A model generated the notes under the pieces. That model had not been told where the DNA came from and searched no databases. It worked only from the letters and a program-made list of their open reading frames with translations. Below are positions 46,382-59,225 of a stretch of 64,000 nucleotides of DNA, one piece after another (the stretch's first letter is position 1; each line of letters begins with the position of its first letter). A program made the translations under genes and the position numbers. Origin of the DNA: Pisolithus tinctorius (lineage: Eukaryota; Basidiomycota; Agaricomycetes; Boletales; Pisolithaceae); assembly GCA_024663395.1 (NCBI GenBank), contig JANFAH010000070.1, positions 1-64,000 of the forward strand, in the 5' to 3' direction.

Positions 46382-46915
46382 ACCTTTATAATGACATTGT
46401 CTTTGATATTTCTGCATGTCATTTTGTCGTGTGGCGCACGTGGCGTACTTTACAGCATTCTGGACCGGTATGTTTCATGATAATGCAAGGTGGCTCTTTG
46501 TTTCAGGTGATCCTACTGAAGCTCAATTACTGGTGGACACTTGCAGTCAAAGCGTGGTCCAAAGTTGGTGACCACGTCCGATCAGAACAGCTAGTAGGCT
46601 GCTCGGTGGACGTGATGCCACCTTCCACTATTGCCAGCCCACCACACCCAATGAGACTGGATGCCAATGTCTGGATCGCTGAGAACGATATCACCAACTT
46701 TTGATGTGACAGAGTGGGCTATTCAATAAAGAGCAATCACGGGCCTTTATTGCTGATTCCACTATCTCGTCGGATGTCGAACTCAAAGCGCATGGTCTCC
46801 TGCAAGGGATATAAGGCGAGTCTGGACGGATAGATTCAGATCATAGCAGTTCACCCTCTACACTTGGCGGCTGGTCCCACCGCTCCGCGCCTATTCTCAT
46901 TACCTTGTGCTGATC
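46382..46915. other. Intergenic, 534 bp
   Basis: An open frame (46330-46704, +) overlaps the mS35 last exon in another frame and lacks coding character. No other gene evidence is visible. Confidence 0.4.
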
Positions 46916-47467
46916 ATGACGGCTTATGACTCTGCGGATGCCCGTACTGCCTTGATGGCAAGTTATTTTTCGCGATATCCACACCCGCAGGCGGGAATGA
47001 AACCGATTACATCGCATCCGCCGTTGCAGCGACGGAACGTAAACGTACCGGATGGGGTAAAATCACCAAAACCGACGGCAAAGGGGCACGACGCCCTCCT
47101 TTCTTTGGACAGGGGCCTTGCAATGCGAGTGCGGGGCAGAACGATATACAACGCCAACCTAATGCCCTCTGGTGTCAACACAGACAGCCGTTCAGACAGT
47201 ACTCGCAGCGGCTGGTTGGAAGGAGTGGGCCAAATATCTAGTCTGACGGCGTTAGAACAGCTGGAAAAGATTGACGCGGAGGAGACAAAGAGAAAGGAGC
47301 TGTTTACAGGGTGTTCGGCATGTTCAGGCCGATATCTGACTCAGGAGGGGGTATTATTTTGGAATGACGACGACCCCACGACTGGTTCGCAGGTGCGAGA
47401 GGGCGACGACACAGCGGTTAGAGAGATGTTTGACATGTACATCCGGGTGGACGAATGTATGGGATGA
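46916..47467 (+). CDS. Hypothetical 183-residue protein, intronless
   Basis: One open frame from ATG 46916 to TGA 47465-47467. The sequence starts MTAYDSADARTALMASYFSR and has a CxxC-like GCSACSGRYLTQEG near residue 140, then an acidic patch (FWNDDDPTTGSQ). The N-terminal half is basic and Pro-rich. I do not recognise a family. The uninterrupted frame and the conserved-looking helix SLTALEQLEKIDAEETKRKE support a real gene. Confidence 0.6.
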   Translation: MTAYDSADARTALMASYFSRYPHPQAGMKPITSHPPLQRRNVNVPDGVKSPKPTAKGHDALLSLDRGLAMRVRGRTIYNANLMPSGVNTDSRSDSTRSGWLEGVGQISSLTALEQLEKIDAEETKRKELFTGCSACSGRYLTQEGVLFWNDDDPTTGSQVREGDDTAVREMFDMYIRVDECMG

Positions 47468-47674
47468 TTGAATGTTTTCTACTACTTACTACTTACTTCA
47501 ATATACTTGGACTCCATGTGTCAGTAATAAAATGCTAATAGCTCGGTTATTTGTGTCCGCCACCCAGCCAAACAAGCACAAAGCCGTGACAAGTCGCTTC
47601 CCCCATTGCGGGCCAACACCCAAACTAATTTTCGTCCGCTCCTCCTCAACCCGGTACAACTGACTGTCGTGCTC

Positions 47675-49323
47675 ATGGCTGACTTGTACTCCAACGGTTA
47701 CCCTAACGGAACTAGTACTACGCATTCCCTCGCTCAGTCTAACGCGACCATGCCTGTCATTCGCAAAAAGCTGGCAGGCTACGTTGGTTTCGCAAACCTC
47801 CCCAATCAGGTTCATAGGAAGAGTGTGCGCAAGGGTTTCCAGTTTACCGCCATGGTAGTTGGTACGTCTCTCGTGTGACCCCCTTGTCTTTCATTCTTAG
47901 TTCCTGCGTAGGCGAGTCGGGCTTGGGCAAGTCCACTCTCATCAACACCCTTTTCAATACGCCTCTATACCCGCCCAAGGACTCTCTGCCTCCTTCCGCA
48001 GAGCGTCCAAAGACGGTGGCCATTGAAAGCATTGGGGCAGGTTTGTTACTCTCATTTTGATCAGGGAATGCTTATTGACACCTTCAAGACATCGAGGAGA
48101 ATGGCGTTCGTCTACATTTAACGGTTGTTGACACTCCTGGCTTCGGTGATTTTGTTAACAACGACGAGAGGTATTCGTCTTCTTCTGCGTATATTTTCCG
48201 ACTGACTCCAAACATAATTCAGTTGGCGGCCCATCGTGGAGAATATCGAGTCGCGCTTCGACTCGTACCTCGAGCAAGAGAACCGTGTCAACAGGCAGAA
48301 GATTGTGGACAACCGTGTCCATGCCTGTCTGTACTTCATCCAACCCACAGGACACTCGTAAGTGACTCTTAGTTGTTCCTCTCCTTAACGCCGAACTTCG
48401 GTTCCTAGTCTTAAGCAGATTGACATCGAATTCATGCGTCGCCTGCACACGCGTGTTAACCTCATTCCCATCATTGCCAAAGCTGACACGTTGACTGATG
48501 AGGAAGTGCGCGACTTCAAGGCCAGGGTATGTTGTTTGTTACGTTTGCCTTCCTCATAGCTAACCCTCTGGCATTAGATACTTGCTGATATCGCCTATCA
48601 CAAAATCCACATTTTCCAGGCTCCTACATATGAAAACGAGGATGAGGAAACTCTTGCTGAAGCCGCGGAGATTGCAAGCAAGATTCCATTCGCTGTTGTC
48701 GGCTCAGATAGCCTGGTCGAAACTGCTGACGGTCGCGAAGTCCGTGGTCGTGCCTACCCATGGGGTGTCGTCGAAGTCGATAACGAAGACCACTGTGACT
48801 TTGTCAAGCTTCGCCAGATGCTCGTGCGTACATATATGGAAGAGTTGAGGGAGTACACCAACGACGTTCTCTACGAAAACTGGAGAACCGAAAAGCTTCT
48901 CAGCATGGGTGTTGCACAAGACTCGAGCGTCTTCCGCGAGATCAAGTAAGATATTCTCGCGTAAGCCGTTTTCTTCCGGTCTGATGTCTTTTGGTAGCCC
49001 TTCTGCGAAGATTCAGGAAGAGCGCATCATGCACGAGGCCAAGTTGGCCAAGATGGAAGCCGAAATGAAGATGGTGTTCCAGCAAAAGGTGCAGGAAAAG
49101 GAATCCAAATTGAAGCAATCAGAGGAGGAGCTGTACTCTCGACACAAAGAGATGAAAGACGCACTGGAAAAGCAGCGTGGCGATTTGGAGGAGAAGAAGC
49201 GGAGGATCGAGAGTGGTCGACCGCTTACTCCCGAAAAGAATGCTGTGAGTCACTTCGAGCACGAGTTTCCGTCATCCTGTCTCAACGCTATTGCAGACCA
49301 AGAACCGTCGCTTCCTTCGTTAG
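47675..49323 (+). CDS. CDC3: Septin (Cdc3 group)
   Basis: About eight exons from ATG 47675 ([13 protein letters not shown]) to TAG 49321-49323. The polybasic-GTPase core is [20 protein letters not shown], then the P-loop GESGLGKST, switch-like VVDTPGFGD and specificity motif AKAD. The septin unique element reads [21 protein letters not shown] long C-terminal coiled coil ([20 protein letters not shown] onward) and TKNRRFLR end the protein. Septins form filaments at the bud neck or septa and hyphal tips. The [15 protein letters not shown] context is that of the Cdc3 group. Confidence 0.9.
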
Positions 49324-49720
49324 GGTCTCACCTGTGTCATATAGGCCGCGTGGTGATGGACACAGCTCTCCTCATCTTTGCTTCAGCAGCGCCCGTTGGT
49401 TCTTATTTGCCGTTTAGTACATTTGCCTGCGTAAATCGTCTTCGTGCTTCCCACTCGTTACACCTCAGTCTGGAAATATCTTCTACACTCCTTTGAATTG
49501 ATATCCGGCTAGCGTCTCTTTCATTTCCTTTATCTTACGACCAGGAACCAATCCACGTCTCCAGGACGTTGATTTTCTTGTTTTCCAGTAGTTGCTAACG
49601 AAATGAATCGATGTTATACCCCTCCAAGTGCTAGTGGTGTGTCCCGACTCAAACAATGACAAACAGATAATGCGAGCGATGACTTTTTGATCTCCACAGG
49701 ACAAAGCACTTGACAGCGTC
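49324..49720. promoter_or_regulatory. Intergenic, septin 3' flank and MTR10 promoter
   Basis: 397 bp between two + strand genes; nothing further is recognised. Confidence 0.4.
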
Positions 49721-52700
49721 ATGGATAGTATACAGGCCCTCCTCTCTGCCCTCGACGTGTTCGCCCGCGCACCAGACAAGGTGTCCCTGGAAAACGCAAA
49801 TAGTTGGCTTCAGGACTTTCAGCATTCTGTAAATCCACTTTCGCCCTTGGCCCAGTCTTGCAACAAGGACATCTGACTTCGTCCTCCGTCCCCGTCCTAG
49901 CCCGAGGCCTGGTCGACTTGTAATGTCCTCCTCCTCTCCCCTGATGCCCCTATAGCCGCGAAATTATTCGCTGCCCAAACCTTCCGCTCCAAGGTAGCGT
50001 CGGTCACTGCTGTGGCTCCATCCCCCTCTCACCAGCCCTAGGTCACCTACGATCTTCACCAAGTCAATGCAGCCAATCTTCTTCCGTTGCGTGACACTCT
50101 GATCACAGCATTAGACAAGTATCACGTCGGTCCAAAGGCCATAATCACCCAGCTCTGTCTCGCTCTTGCAGGTTTGGCTTTACAGCTCCCTGCATGGGAC
50201 AACGCCGTCCAGACCATGATCGAGACATTTGGGCCAAACCCGGCCACCGTCCCTGTCCTCTTACAATTTCTTAAAGTTCTTCCCGAAGAGTTGACTAGCA
50301 ACACGAGAATACCTGTCACTGTGAGTACTTCAATTACGTTCCATTACCTTCTGACGCCTTCGCGCAGGATGACGAGTACCGTGACAGATCCGCCAAGATT
50401 CTCACGGTAAACTCCAGACAAGTTATTGATCTCTTGTCCATGTACAATAATGCATCTGGTACGCCCACAAACATGTCATGTTTCCCATGACAATACTCAG
50501 TCATCGAGTTGCCATTAGGTGTTACTCCCGCAGTGCAAAACCAGATATTCGAGTGCTTACGCACGTGGACCGTAGCTGGAGAGGTCGATATTAAAACCTT
50601 TTGCAAGTCTTTGCTCTTCGACGGCGTCTTTGAAGCGTTGGCGTCGGATGAACTTTTTGATTCGGCTGTGGACGTTATCTGCGAGCTGATTCACGAGACG
50701 CAGGAAGTGGATGATAACATGTCTGTCATCGAACTCATCGTTCCGCGGATCATTGCCTTGAGACCCAAGCTCGAAGAATGTAAAGATGATCCCGAGAAAA
50801 TTAGGGGGTTCGCGCGGATCTTCGCAGAGGCGGGGGAAACATATCGGCTTCTAATCATCCGTCACACTGAGACCTTTTACCCAATTGTCGAAGCTATTGG
50901 TCAATGTTCCGCCTACCCAGATTTGGATATCGTTCCTATTACGTTTCCCTTCTGGATGCGTCTGGCTCAGACTATTGGGAAGAAGGCTTCGGTCGAGCCA
51001 TTACTATTGGAAGCGTACAAAGCTCTCACGAATGTCATCATCCGCCATCTCCACTTCCCTCCTGATGCGACTACTATGACGGGTCAAGAAGCAGATAACT
51101 TCCGTTCCTTCAGGCACGTCATGGGCGATACGCTGAAAGACTGTTGTCTCGTCTTAGGTGCAGATGCGTGCCTACTGAACGCGTACGGTCTCGTCACCGT
51201 CGCCCTCTCGCGAGGTGGCTCCGTTTCGTGGCAAGAGATTGAAGCACCGTTGTTCGCTATGCGTTCAATGGGGGCCGAGGTAGACCCATCAGATGACAAC
51301 ACTGTCCCAAAGATCATGGACCTTATACCATCACTCCCAAGCCATCAAAGGGTTCGGTATGCTGCGTTGCTCATCATATCTCGATATACCGAATGGGTCA
51401 ATCGCCACCCCGACTACATATCTTTCCAGTTGCAGTATATTTCTGCAGGATTTGAGGATTCCAATGACGATGTGAATGCCGCGGCAGGTCAAGCCCTAAA
51501 ACATCTTTGCCAGGACTGTAAGCAGGTAAGTCGCCCTAGGCTTTATTGAAGTTCACGTTTATCCTCTCTATAGCATCTTACAGACTTCCTTCCAACCCTG
51601 CATGCGTTTTTGAAAACAACTGGACGCAAGTTAGCTCAAGACGATAGACTGCAAGTGTATGAGGCTATTGCATATGTCATCTCTGCCATGCCTATGGAAA
51701 AGGCAGCTGAGTCTCTGAAAACATTCTCCTTGGACATTTTGTCGCAAATCCACACGGCCGCTGGCCAGGTCACCCCCCTAAGTAAACAGGAACTTAAGGA
51801 CATAGGCCGTACGTCGTCTGGTTCTGTAATATCCACGTTGATCAACCCCTCCTCCACAGATGGTCTAGAAAATCTGGAAGTCATGTTGCATGTCGTCGGT
51901 CCGTTTGGAGATCATTTACCCGCGGCTTGCCAAAACAGTTGCCGAGAGGCTTGGTCTGTTTTCGATGTCTTTATTGCCAAGTTTGCCTTTGATTATGACA
52001 CTACGGAACGAACAACTCGTGTACTTCGCCCTGCACTGGCGCTCTTTGGCCGATCGGCGCTCCCTATTGCGCCCGCCTTATTGTCACGGATGGTCTCATC
52101 TTTTGAGGCAACTGGATTTTCTGCTTTCTTATGGATTGCAGGAAAGATTGTTGGGAGATTTGGTCGGGAATCCGAACCAACCCTCCAGCGCTCTTTTCAG
52201 GAGTTATTCGAGCGGTCTACGAACAAGCTGGTTAGCTTACTGCAATCGACAGCGGCTAGAGACATACCAGACGGTCAGTAACACATCTGGTATTGCATAT
52301 GATGCTGAAGTCGTCGTTATCGGCAGTTTTGGAAGACTACGTGCAAATGCTTCTGCAACTTGAAGACGTGGTTCCAGATGTTTTCTACCAGTCCTCTGCA
52401 TTTCCACTGGCATTTCGGGCGTCGATGGCTACACTTGGCCTTATCCACTCTGACATAACTTTTGCAGCGCTGGATTTGTTCCGAAACATTGTGACCCACG
52501 ACTGTTTCTCGTCTGTTCCCCCGAACCCCAAGAATGGTCTCTACGCCGCTGCTATCAAAGCGGTGCTAGAGAAAGAGGGCTTTGATCTCGTTGGCTATTT
52601 ATTAAGTGGTTTGGTTGGCGACTTTCCTGAGGATTCTACGTCATGCGTTATCTCCATCCTTCGCTCCCTATCCACGTTACTTCCCTCCCAGATCCTGGTG

Positions 52701-52947
52701 TGGCTGCCGGTGGTTCTGCAGCAATTACCTGCGACAAGCGCACCAAACGAAGCCAAGCAGCAGTTTCTGGTAGATGTGTCCAAGTACGTTGATTCTTACC
52801 CCTACATGCAGGACGTCGACTGAAAGCTCTTTCAACAGCGCAGTTGACACCCGGCAATTTGATAAAGTGAAGTACGCAGTTCTTAGTTTTAACCGAGCCT
52901 CTAGGAAAGCTCGAGACCGGCGACGTGTAGCACCACTGAATGAATAA
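49721..52947 (+). CDS. MTR10: Nuclear import receptor Mtr10 / transportin-3
   Basis: About nine exons from ATG 49721 (MDSIQALLSALDVFARAPDK) to TAA 52945-52947. The importin-beta N-terminal motif is ANSWLQDFQHS|PEAWSTCNVLL. HEAT-type helices follow, with LAALRP-like stretches such as LCLALAGLALQLPAWDNAVQ and PVLLQFLKVLPEELTSN. The C-terminus reads FDKVKYAVLSFNRASRKARD. Mtr10 imports SR-like mRNA-binding proteins and affects tRNA transport. The protein is near the ~950-residue family length and appears intact. Confidence 0.9.
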
Positions 52948-53099
52948 ATGATATACGAGACTTGTGTAACTTAGATAGGCTGTTAACATTGCTACGGACC
53001 ATAGTCCGAGTTTCCCGATTTGGTGCGACAGACCGGCACTGCCGGTCGAGAACGGAAGGGTTCAAAAGCTGTTTCGCATTTCCTGCTACTCAATCCACG

Positions 53100-54530
53100 A
53101 TGCTTCGCTGCCTTGGTCGGTCCACCGCCTCTAATGGTACGTACACCGAGGAACTTGAAGCTGATATTGTGTTTTAATTTTGACCCTAGCAGGTCTCCGG
53201 TCGTTCTCCACTTCGACCGCCCGCAGGAGCTATGGTGATACTATCCAGAACTTGCGTATCCACAAAGATACAAAGGTGCTTTGCCAAGGTTTTACTGGCA
53301 AAACCGTGAGCGGACCAACTCATTTTGTGGCCCCGGAAGAGCAATACCTTGACTGAGTGCCGCAATAGGGCACATTCCATTGCAGGGAGGCATTAGCTTA
53401 CGGTACCAAAATGGTGGGGGGTGTTTCTCCCAACAAGGCGGGTCAAACTCATCTCGGTCTGCCTGTGTTTGGCTCCGTCCGGGAGGTATGTGTACTCCCT
53501 TCGTGGTGATGCTTAGGTTGACCCTCCTTGTGTCAGGCCGTCAGAGAAACACAACCCGATGCTACTGTCCTGTATGTCCCACCACCAACAGCCGCAGATG
53601 CTATCATAGAGGCCATTGAGAACGAGATTGGTTTGATTGTTTGTATCACAGAGGGTATTCCACAGGCAGATGAGATAAGGGTGAGACTGCTTGCATTTTG
53701 CTCCGTTACTTGTCCAACATCCGCCTTGCAGGTGGTGAATGTTCTCGAGAGTCAGTCCAAGTCACGCCTTGTCGGGCCCAATTGCCCTGGTGTCATTAAC
53801 CCACTGGGCTGCAAGATGGGTATCCAGCCCGGCCACATACACAAGCCCGGCAAAATCGGTAAGTCTTCCGTTACAAGTAGGGGGAGGCCTGGCCTGAAAC
53901 ACCTCACCCAGGTATCGTTTCTCGGTCCGGCACGCTGACGTATGAAGCTGTTGCTCAAACAACGGACGTTGGACTCGGACAGTCACTTTGTGTGGGCATC
54001 GGCGGTGACCCATTCCCTGGCACACGACACATCGACGTTATCAAAGTCTTCCTTGAGGACGACGCCACAGAAGGTAATCAGTTTTAGCTCTTTTTCCATT
54101 TATCTCGAACGTTGTCGCTGATTCCTCGCCAGGAATTGTCATCATTGGCGAGATCGGTGGTTCCATGGAAGAGGAGGCCGCCGAGTATTTGGAGAAGTAC
54201 AACAAAACACGCAAGAATCCCAAACCAGTCGTGGGCTTTATTGCTGGTCGGACTGCTCCACCTGGACGTCGTATGGGCCATGCTGGTGCCATCATCTCTG
54301 GTGGAAAAGGTGAGTGGTACGATTATCCTGCGACGACGTTCTCCTGATGCCTTTCCAGGCGCTGCTACAGATAAAGTAGCCGCACTTGAAAAGGCTGGTG
54401 CTATTGTCACCGATAGTCCAGCAAAAATTGGTGCAGAAATGCTCAAGGTTTGTTGTTTCCGGCGAAAGCATAACACACTTACAAATGCTGTTCACCCATA
54501 CAGGCTATGAAAGCGGCTGGTCTCGTATAG
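53100..54530 (+). CDS. LSC1: Succinyl-CoA ligase alpha subunit, mitochondrial
   Basis: About eight exons from ATG 53100 ([20 protein letters not shown], a mitochondrial leader) to TAG 54528-54530. Family blocks are all present: [77 protein letters not shown] and [15 protein letters not shown]. The phospho-His motif reads [11 protein letters not shown]. It converts succinyl-CoA to succinate in the TCA cycle in the matrix, with a beta subunit encoded elsewhere. The last exon ends KAMKAAGLV. Confidence 0.95.
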
Positions 54531-54631
54531 ATAACGAGTTCCATACACCTTCCTTAGTATACCCAGGTAGATGCGTAGATACGTTGGGGTTCTCTTGTTT
54601 ACATAAGGCACGTTACCTGTGTACTACGACT

Positions 54632-55514
54632 ATGGACGGGTCGGCGTCCCCGGCTTTGCTGGAGGCAGCAGCCTATTTGTCGCGTGGGTCGTCACTCTCC
54701 AGCGTACCAAATAGCATAAAGCTCGAGGTTGGCCGAGATTTCTTGACTGTGAGCGAGGCCTGACTTGGTGCAATCTACAGTTATATGGGTTGTACAAGTT
54801 TCTTACGGTCTCCCCGCTGCCGCAGACCTCGCGACCCTCGCTGTTTGACATGACAGGACGCGCGAAATGGGATGCTTGGACTAGCACGGGAAAGACGTAC
54901 AACGATCGCAAGGCAGACGCTGAGAAGAGGTATCTGGAGATCGCGCGCGAACTCGAGTGGATACCTGGTGACGCAGGTACTCAACTGATTAGCCCTTCGC
55001 ATCAGGCATCGCCTGGTGAGGTGTGGGATGATGAGCTAGGCATGAGAGTCTCCGATTCTGCGAGCAATCATAGAGGGGGCATGGGCACAACTGTCAGTGC
55101 TCTAGCGCGGCCCATAACTCAGGACGGAGCAGAGACGCTGCACAAACTAGCTATTGAAGGAGATCCAGACGAGGTCTCTCGATTCCTGGAGGCACACCCA
55201 CTACTGGATATCAATGAACGTGACGAATTCGTAGGTTCTGACCGTGCCGATTCCTTGCCCGATGATAAACGCATGTCAACCATCAGGGATATACGGCGTT
55301 ACACCTTGCTTTTGATAGAGGAAATTTGCCTACAGCTAAAGTGCTACTCGAGCACGGCGGGGACCCGTTGCTCAAGGTACTTTGTACCTGTTGTCGGTTT
55401 CAGTTGCTCATCTGGCTTTAGGATCCGGATAACTTGACAGCAGCGGAACTGGCTGAGATTGCAGGCCACAGCAAGCTCTCTGCCCTTTTACGAGAAGGCA
55501 GTACCATAGTATAG
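54632..55514 (+). CDS. Acyl-CoA-binding domain protein with ankyrin repeats (ACBD6-like)
   Basis: Four exons begin at ATG 54632 (MDGSASPALLEAAAYLSRGS) and end TAG 55512-55514. The ACB domain spans the first junction: LYGLYKFLTVSP, then FDMTGRAKWDAWTSTGKTYN with the conserved Tyr, Lys and Trp of the acyl-CoA pocket. A linker leads to two ankyrin repeats (AETLHKLAIEGDPDEVSRFL; YTALHLAFDRGNLPTAKVLL). It likely carries or senses long-chain acyl-CoA in the cytosol; in animals ACBD6 links to protein myristoylation. Family assignment is good. Confidence 0.85.
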
Positions 55515-55660
55515 AATGGGTGGCACTTTATAACTACCACAGACGTCGTCTGAGTCAGGCACTTAGTGATGGACAGTAGGAAGCAAGGCTAACAGAAGTA
55601 CCTAGGTGTGGTTGCGTAGAAGGAACCCAATACTTACTCGAACCCGGACGGCATCTCACT

Positions 55661-56066
55661 CTATGGTCCGCATTGTGTCGATGATTGAGGACTTGGATGG
55701 GTTCCCAGATGCTGCGGCGAAAGAGGTTTGGAAGAGTATCTTGAGTCCGGCGGTATGATTCCCCCCTGGAGTTACTCTTAAGTATACAACCAAGTCCAAA
55801 ACTTCTATACCCACCCATTCCAGAAAGCGTGTTACGGGTTTGCTTGGAACGGCTCCAACGCCCAACCAATACTTGATTCTATCGACACTCCATTTCATGG
55901 TCTTATACGAATGCTCCCCAACTTTGTCCAACTTCGGGGATGGCTCGAATACACCCAGGAGTTCTATGGGCTTGGCATCGCGGCGTCTACGATGATCTAT
56001 GGCGACCAAATGAAAAATACGGTTGTGCCTGGTGCCGTGGAGAGCCATGCGCAGGCGGACGGTCAT
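55661..56066 (-). CDS. MRPS16: Mitochondrial small-subunit ribosomal protein bS16m
   Basis: Two exons, complement(55661..55765, 55815..56066), encode 118 residues. The bS16 core is clear: MTVRLRMALHGTRHNRIFHL, DAKPIELLGVFEPSPK, and VDRIKYWLGVGAVPSKPVTR ending FLEWGGIIPPDS. It is a structural protein of the mitoribosome small subunit. The 49-nt intron has a GTGGGT donor. The gene converges on the ACBD6-like gene. Confidence 0.92.
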
Positions 56067-56309
56067 CGTGGTCGGTTGGCTTTGTAGAAGAACAGCTAAG
56101 TGAAAGACACTCGCATGTGTTGTGACTCTGTTTGGTCCGGACAACTATACTAGCAATTTATCGGGAAGGACAGTATGTAGTAGTCCAGATGTAAATTCGG
56201 TGTAAAGCATGACCTTGGTTCGCATATGATCATGAACTTAATACTAGAATCACCCGAATCGTGGATCCTACTAGTGTGCAGTGAATACTCAATTCCGATT
56301 TGAGGCTCG

Positions 56310-56783
56310 TCACGAATCCGGACCCGAGCTACCAGGGATCAGCTATGTGGTTCGAATGAGTAGCGGTCCGTGCGGATGTAGGGCATCAGATACGTGCCAT
56401 GCAAATATTGTTCCCGTTGAGCAACGTCTGATTGAGTTTCGCTTGCTTTATGCCTTGGGGAGTCGTCTCGCTGCAAAAATCGGTGCACAAGTGGAGCCCC
56501 GATCGGACGCTCAGACTCACTATTCTGTCACGTCCTCCAACACCATATCTACGGACATGGGGAAGTTTGTTAGGTACGATAGAATATTGCCGGCTCCACT
56601 CACTGACAAAGTCGTCGAAACCCAAGAGGGTCCCGGTGAACTCGCGGTCATTTTTCATGATCACCCATATGCGCGATCCGATACATCTATCAATGAGTTC
56701 TACGAAAAAACGCGCCGCTATGAGCAGTCACCATCGTTCTACCATAATTCACGCTCACCGAGGGGAAGGATCTGAGACGCCAT
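56310..56783 (-). CDS. LSM5: U6 snRNA-associated Sm-like protein LSm5
   Basis: Five tiny exons, complement(56310..56342, 56398..56470, 56521..56548, 56604..56699, 56759..56783), encode 84 residues, the family norm. It reads [51 protein letters not shown] and ILL-like [18 protein letters not shown]. Sm1 and Sm2 motifs are intact. LSm5 is part of the LSm1-7 decapping ring and the LSm2-8 U6 ring. The last intron (56343-56397) needs a GC donor (ATG|GCACGT) to keep ICMLIPG; a GT five bases inside the intron would change the C-terminus. Confidence 0.92.
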
Positions 56784-57101
56784 AAGTTGACCCTGCACGG
56801 GGTGGCCGTAACTAGTTGACTCTTAATCTGATTCCTGGTCAACTTGCAGTAAATCGCCCCTCAAAAATTACAGGTACGACAAAATCAAATAATCATCGCC
56901 AATTACTAATCCACTACGAGTACGTCTTCATGGACAATACAAACTTCGTTACTTGTGAACTGCAGAGCGTCCGTTAGACGCGTGTCGCTACAGATAGGTA
57001 CCAACTACAACTAGCTGTATGCAGGGAATACGTGACATTTCATTACGCAGAACGGCGATTGAAGAGGAGAAAGTTTAACAGTGTGGGTGTGAGGACATGA
57101 A
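56784..57101. other. Intergenic, LSM5 promoter and importin alpha 3' flank
   Basis: 318 bp without visible coding sequence. Confidence 0.4.
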
Positions 57102-58977
57102 TCACTGTTGGCCAAAGCTGAAGCCACCTTGCGGGGCACTGACATCAGAGTGGAACTACACATTCAAAAGATCAGCGTTAATCAACCATACACAGATCAC
57201 GATCACTCACAGCATAAGCGCCAGAAGAGTCGACGCTAGGAGCACTGATAGCTGCGTCGACCTCTTCTTCGTCGGGGAAGTACTTGTCCATGATGTTGAA
57301 TGCCTTTTTATAGATATCCAAATTGTCATGCGACTGAAGATTGTGGATGGTCACCATCCCACCAGCCTCTTCGACATATACGGCATATTGATTGACAGCA
57401 CCCGGTCCTGCAGCCTGCTTGTCCATCTCACCGACTTTTAAGATGTTGTCGAGTCCATCAAGAGCCACCTGGATAATCTTGTTGTCCATCATGGTCAGCA
57501 GGTCGCAAAGAGGTTTGATGCAACCCTGGGAAACAAGATAACGGATCTGTGCAGGTTCCTGGAGGCCACCGGAGGTAGCGTTCGAAATGGCCCAACAGGC
57601 TTCTTTGCGGGTTTTGAAATCTGCATTTTGAAGGATGTTGATAAGTGGTGGAATAATGTTGGCGTCGATAACCGCTTGAATCTGAGCAGGCGATCCTGCT
57701 GTGATGTTGGAAATAGTCCAACAAGCCTCTTTTCTGATGCCTTCCTTCGGTGAAGACAGGAGAGAGAGTAGCGCAGGGAGAGCGCCGGATGCAATGACCA
57801 CTTGAGTCTGAAGATCGTCCCCGGTGACGATGTTTCCAATGGAACGGAGAGCAGGGGTCTGCACAGCAGTTGAAGGATGCATGAGAAGATCTACCAATCT
57901 TCGGCACACGGCCGACTCGATGACGGCTTGGATTTTATCATTAGAACCATCTGAAAGGTAGGAGATAGCCCAGCAAGCATCTATCAGAATCTCGTCATCC
58001 ATCGAGTAGATTAGCTTCGTCAAGACAGACAACGAAGGGGAGATCTACAGAATAAGTATCAGTGCCCGTTGAAGGAGGGGGGAACTTGAGTGAACGGAAC
58101 TCACCAGATCCCAATCTGGTTGCGGGTTCTTTCCTCGGCAGAAGTTGCTCAAGGTCCATGTAGCGTTCCTCAGCATGCTTAATTTGTGGTTCTCACTCAG
58201 GAGTTGTAACAAGGGCCTCAGTGCACCCTGCTGCAAGACATAATCTCTGCATTGCGGGCTGTCACCAGCAATGTTTCCCAAGGCCCACACAGCTTGTTCG
58301 CGGACGTCCAACACTGGGGAAGATAGGAGATTGATGAACTCAGGGACAGCTCCGCTAGCAATGACGACTTGGGTATGCTCTGCGGTTCCTGAGGCAATGT
58401 TTGTCAGTGCCCAGGCTGCCTCGAACTGCGATCAATGTGCTTCGTATCAAGTACTCCAGCAATGCAAAGAGACAAACACCACCCACCTGGAGCATAGAAT
58501 TTCCGCCTCGCAGAAATTCTACAAATCGAGGGACCACACCACATTCGATGACTTTGTCGATGGGAGGGTTCCTCTCCTTTGACAACAACTTTCTGAACTT
58601 GGTCGTCGCGTCTAGCTGACGATCTGGGTCGTTTGAGAACACACCCGAGATCATTTCTTCCGCAAGCTAACCAAAATTAGTTACAGAGATAAAAGAAGAT
58701 GTTCGGATACATACTGGCGGCTCCCAAGAGCTCGTCGTTGGCTCTTCATCAGAGTCGAGAGAGGATGTCGGGAGGAAATTCCTCCTTTTCGCGATGTTCT
58801 CCTCACGTTTCTGTCGTCTAATTTCGACCTGTTGCTCTTCGCGACGCCGCCTAAGATCATCCTGCTTCAGGCCACCTTTGTTCTTATAGGCTGATGGACG
58901 GATTGGACACTGATATTATTGTGGGTCGCATCAGAACACGTACTGGCTCTCCGATGTTCCATCGTGCGTGACTCCAT
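57102..58977 (-). CDS. SRP1: Importin alpha (karyopherin alpha)
   Basis: Several exons run from ATG 58977 ([20 protein letters not shown]) to a stop at 57102. An IBB domain ([20 protein letters not shown]) is followed by armadillo repeats with the Trp-Asn arrays that bind nuclear localisation signals: [76 protein letters not shown] and [13 protein letters not shown]. The last exon (57102..57155) adds [17 protein letters not shown]. It carries NLS cargo with importin beta. In yeast it also brings Sts1 and proteasomes to the nucleus. Confidence 0.95.
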
Positions 58978-59225
58978 GGCCGATAAGTTTGATCTTTCGC
59001 GCGGGGATACAAAGATAGATGAAAAAGATGAAAGCGAGCGACCGGCCACTCGCGTCTTTTCAGAGATCGCGCATACGCAAGGTCACAGCAAGTCACGTGC
59101 ACTCTCTCAGTGGCAAGTTCCACACTAAAATTGTCAAAACTACAACAGTCTGAGGGGCGTTCGTTTACTATAATACGACTCCCGAGGTACTACTTCAGCT
59201 ATCAAATGGATACTGCAGCTGCTAG

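Noticed and set aside
46330..46704. 124-codon + strand open frame downstream of mS35
   Set aside because: It overlaps the mS35 last exon in another frame and has no domain or splice support.
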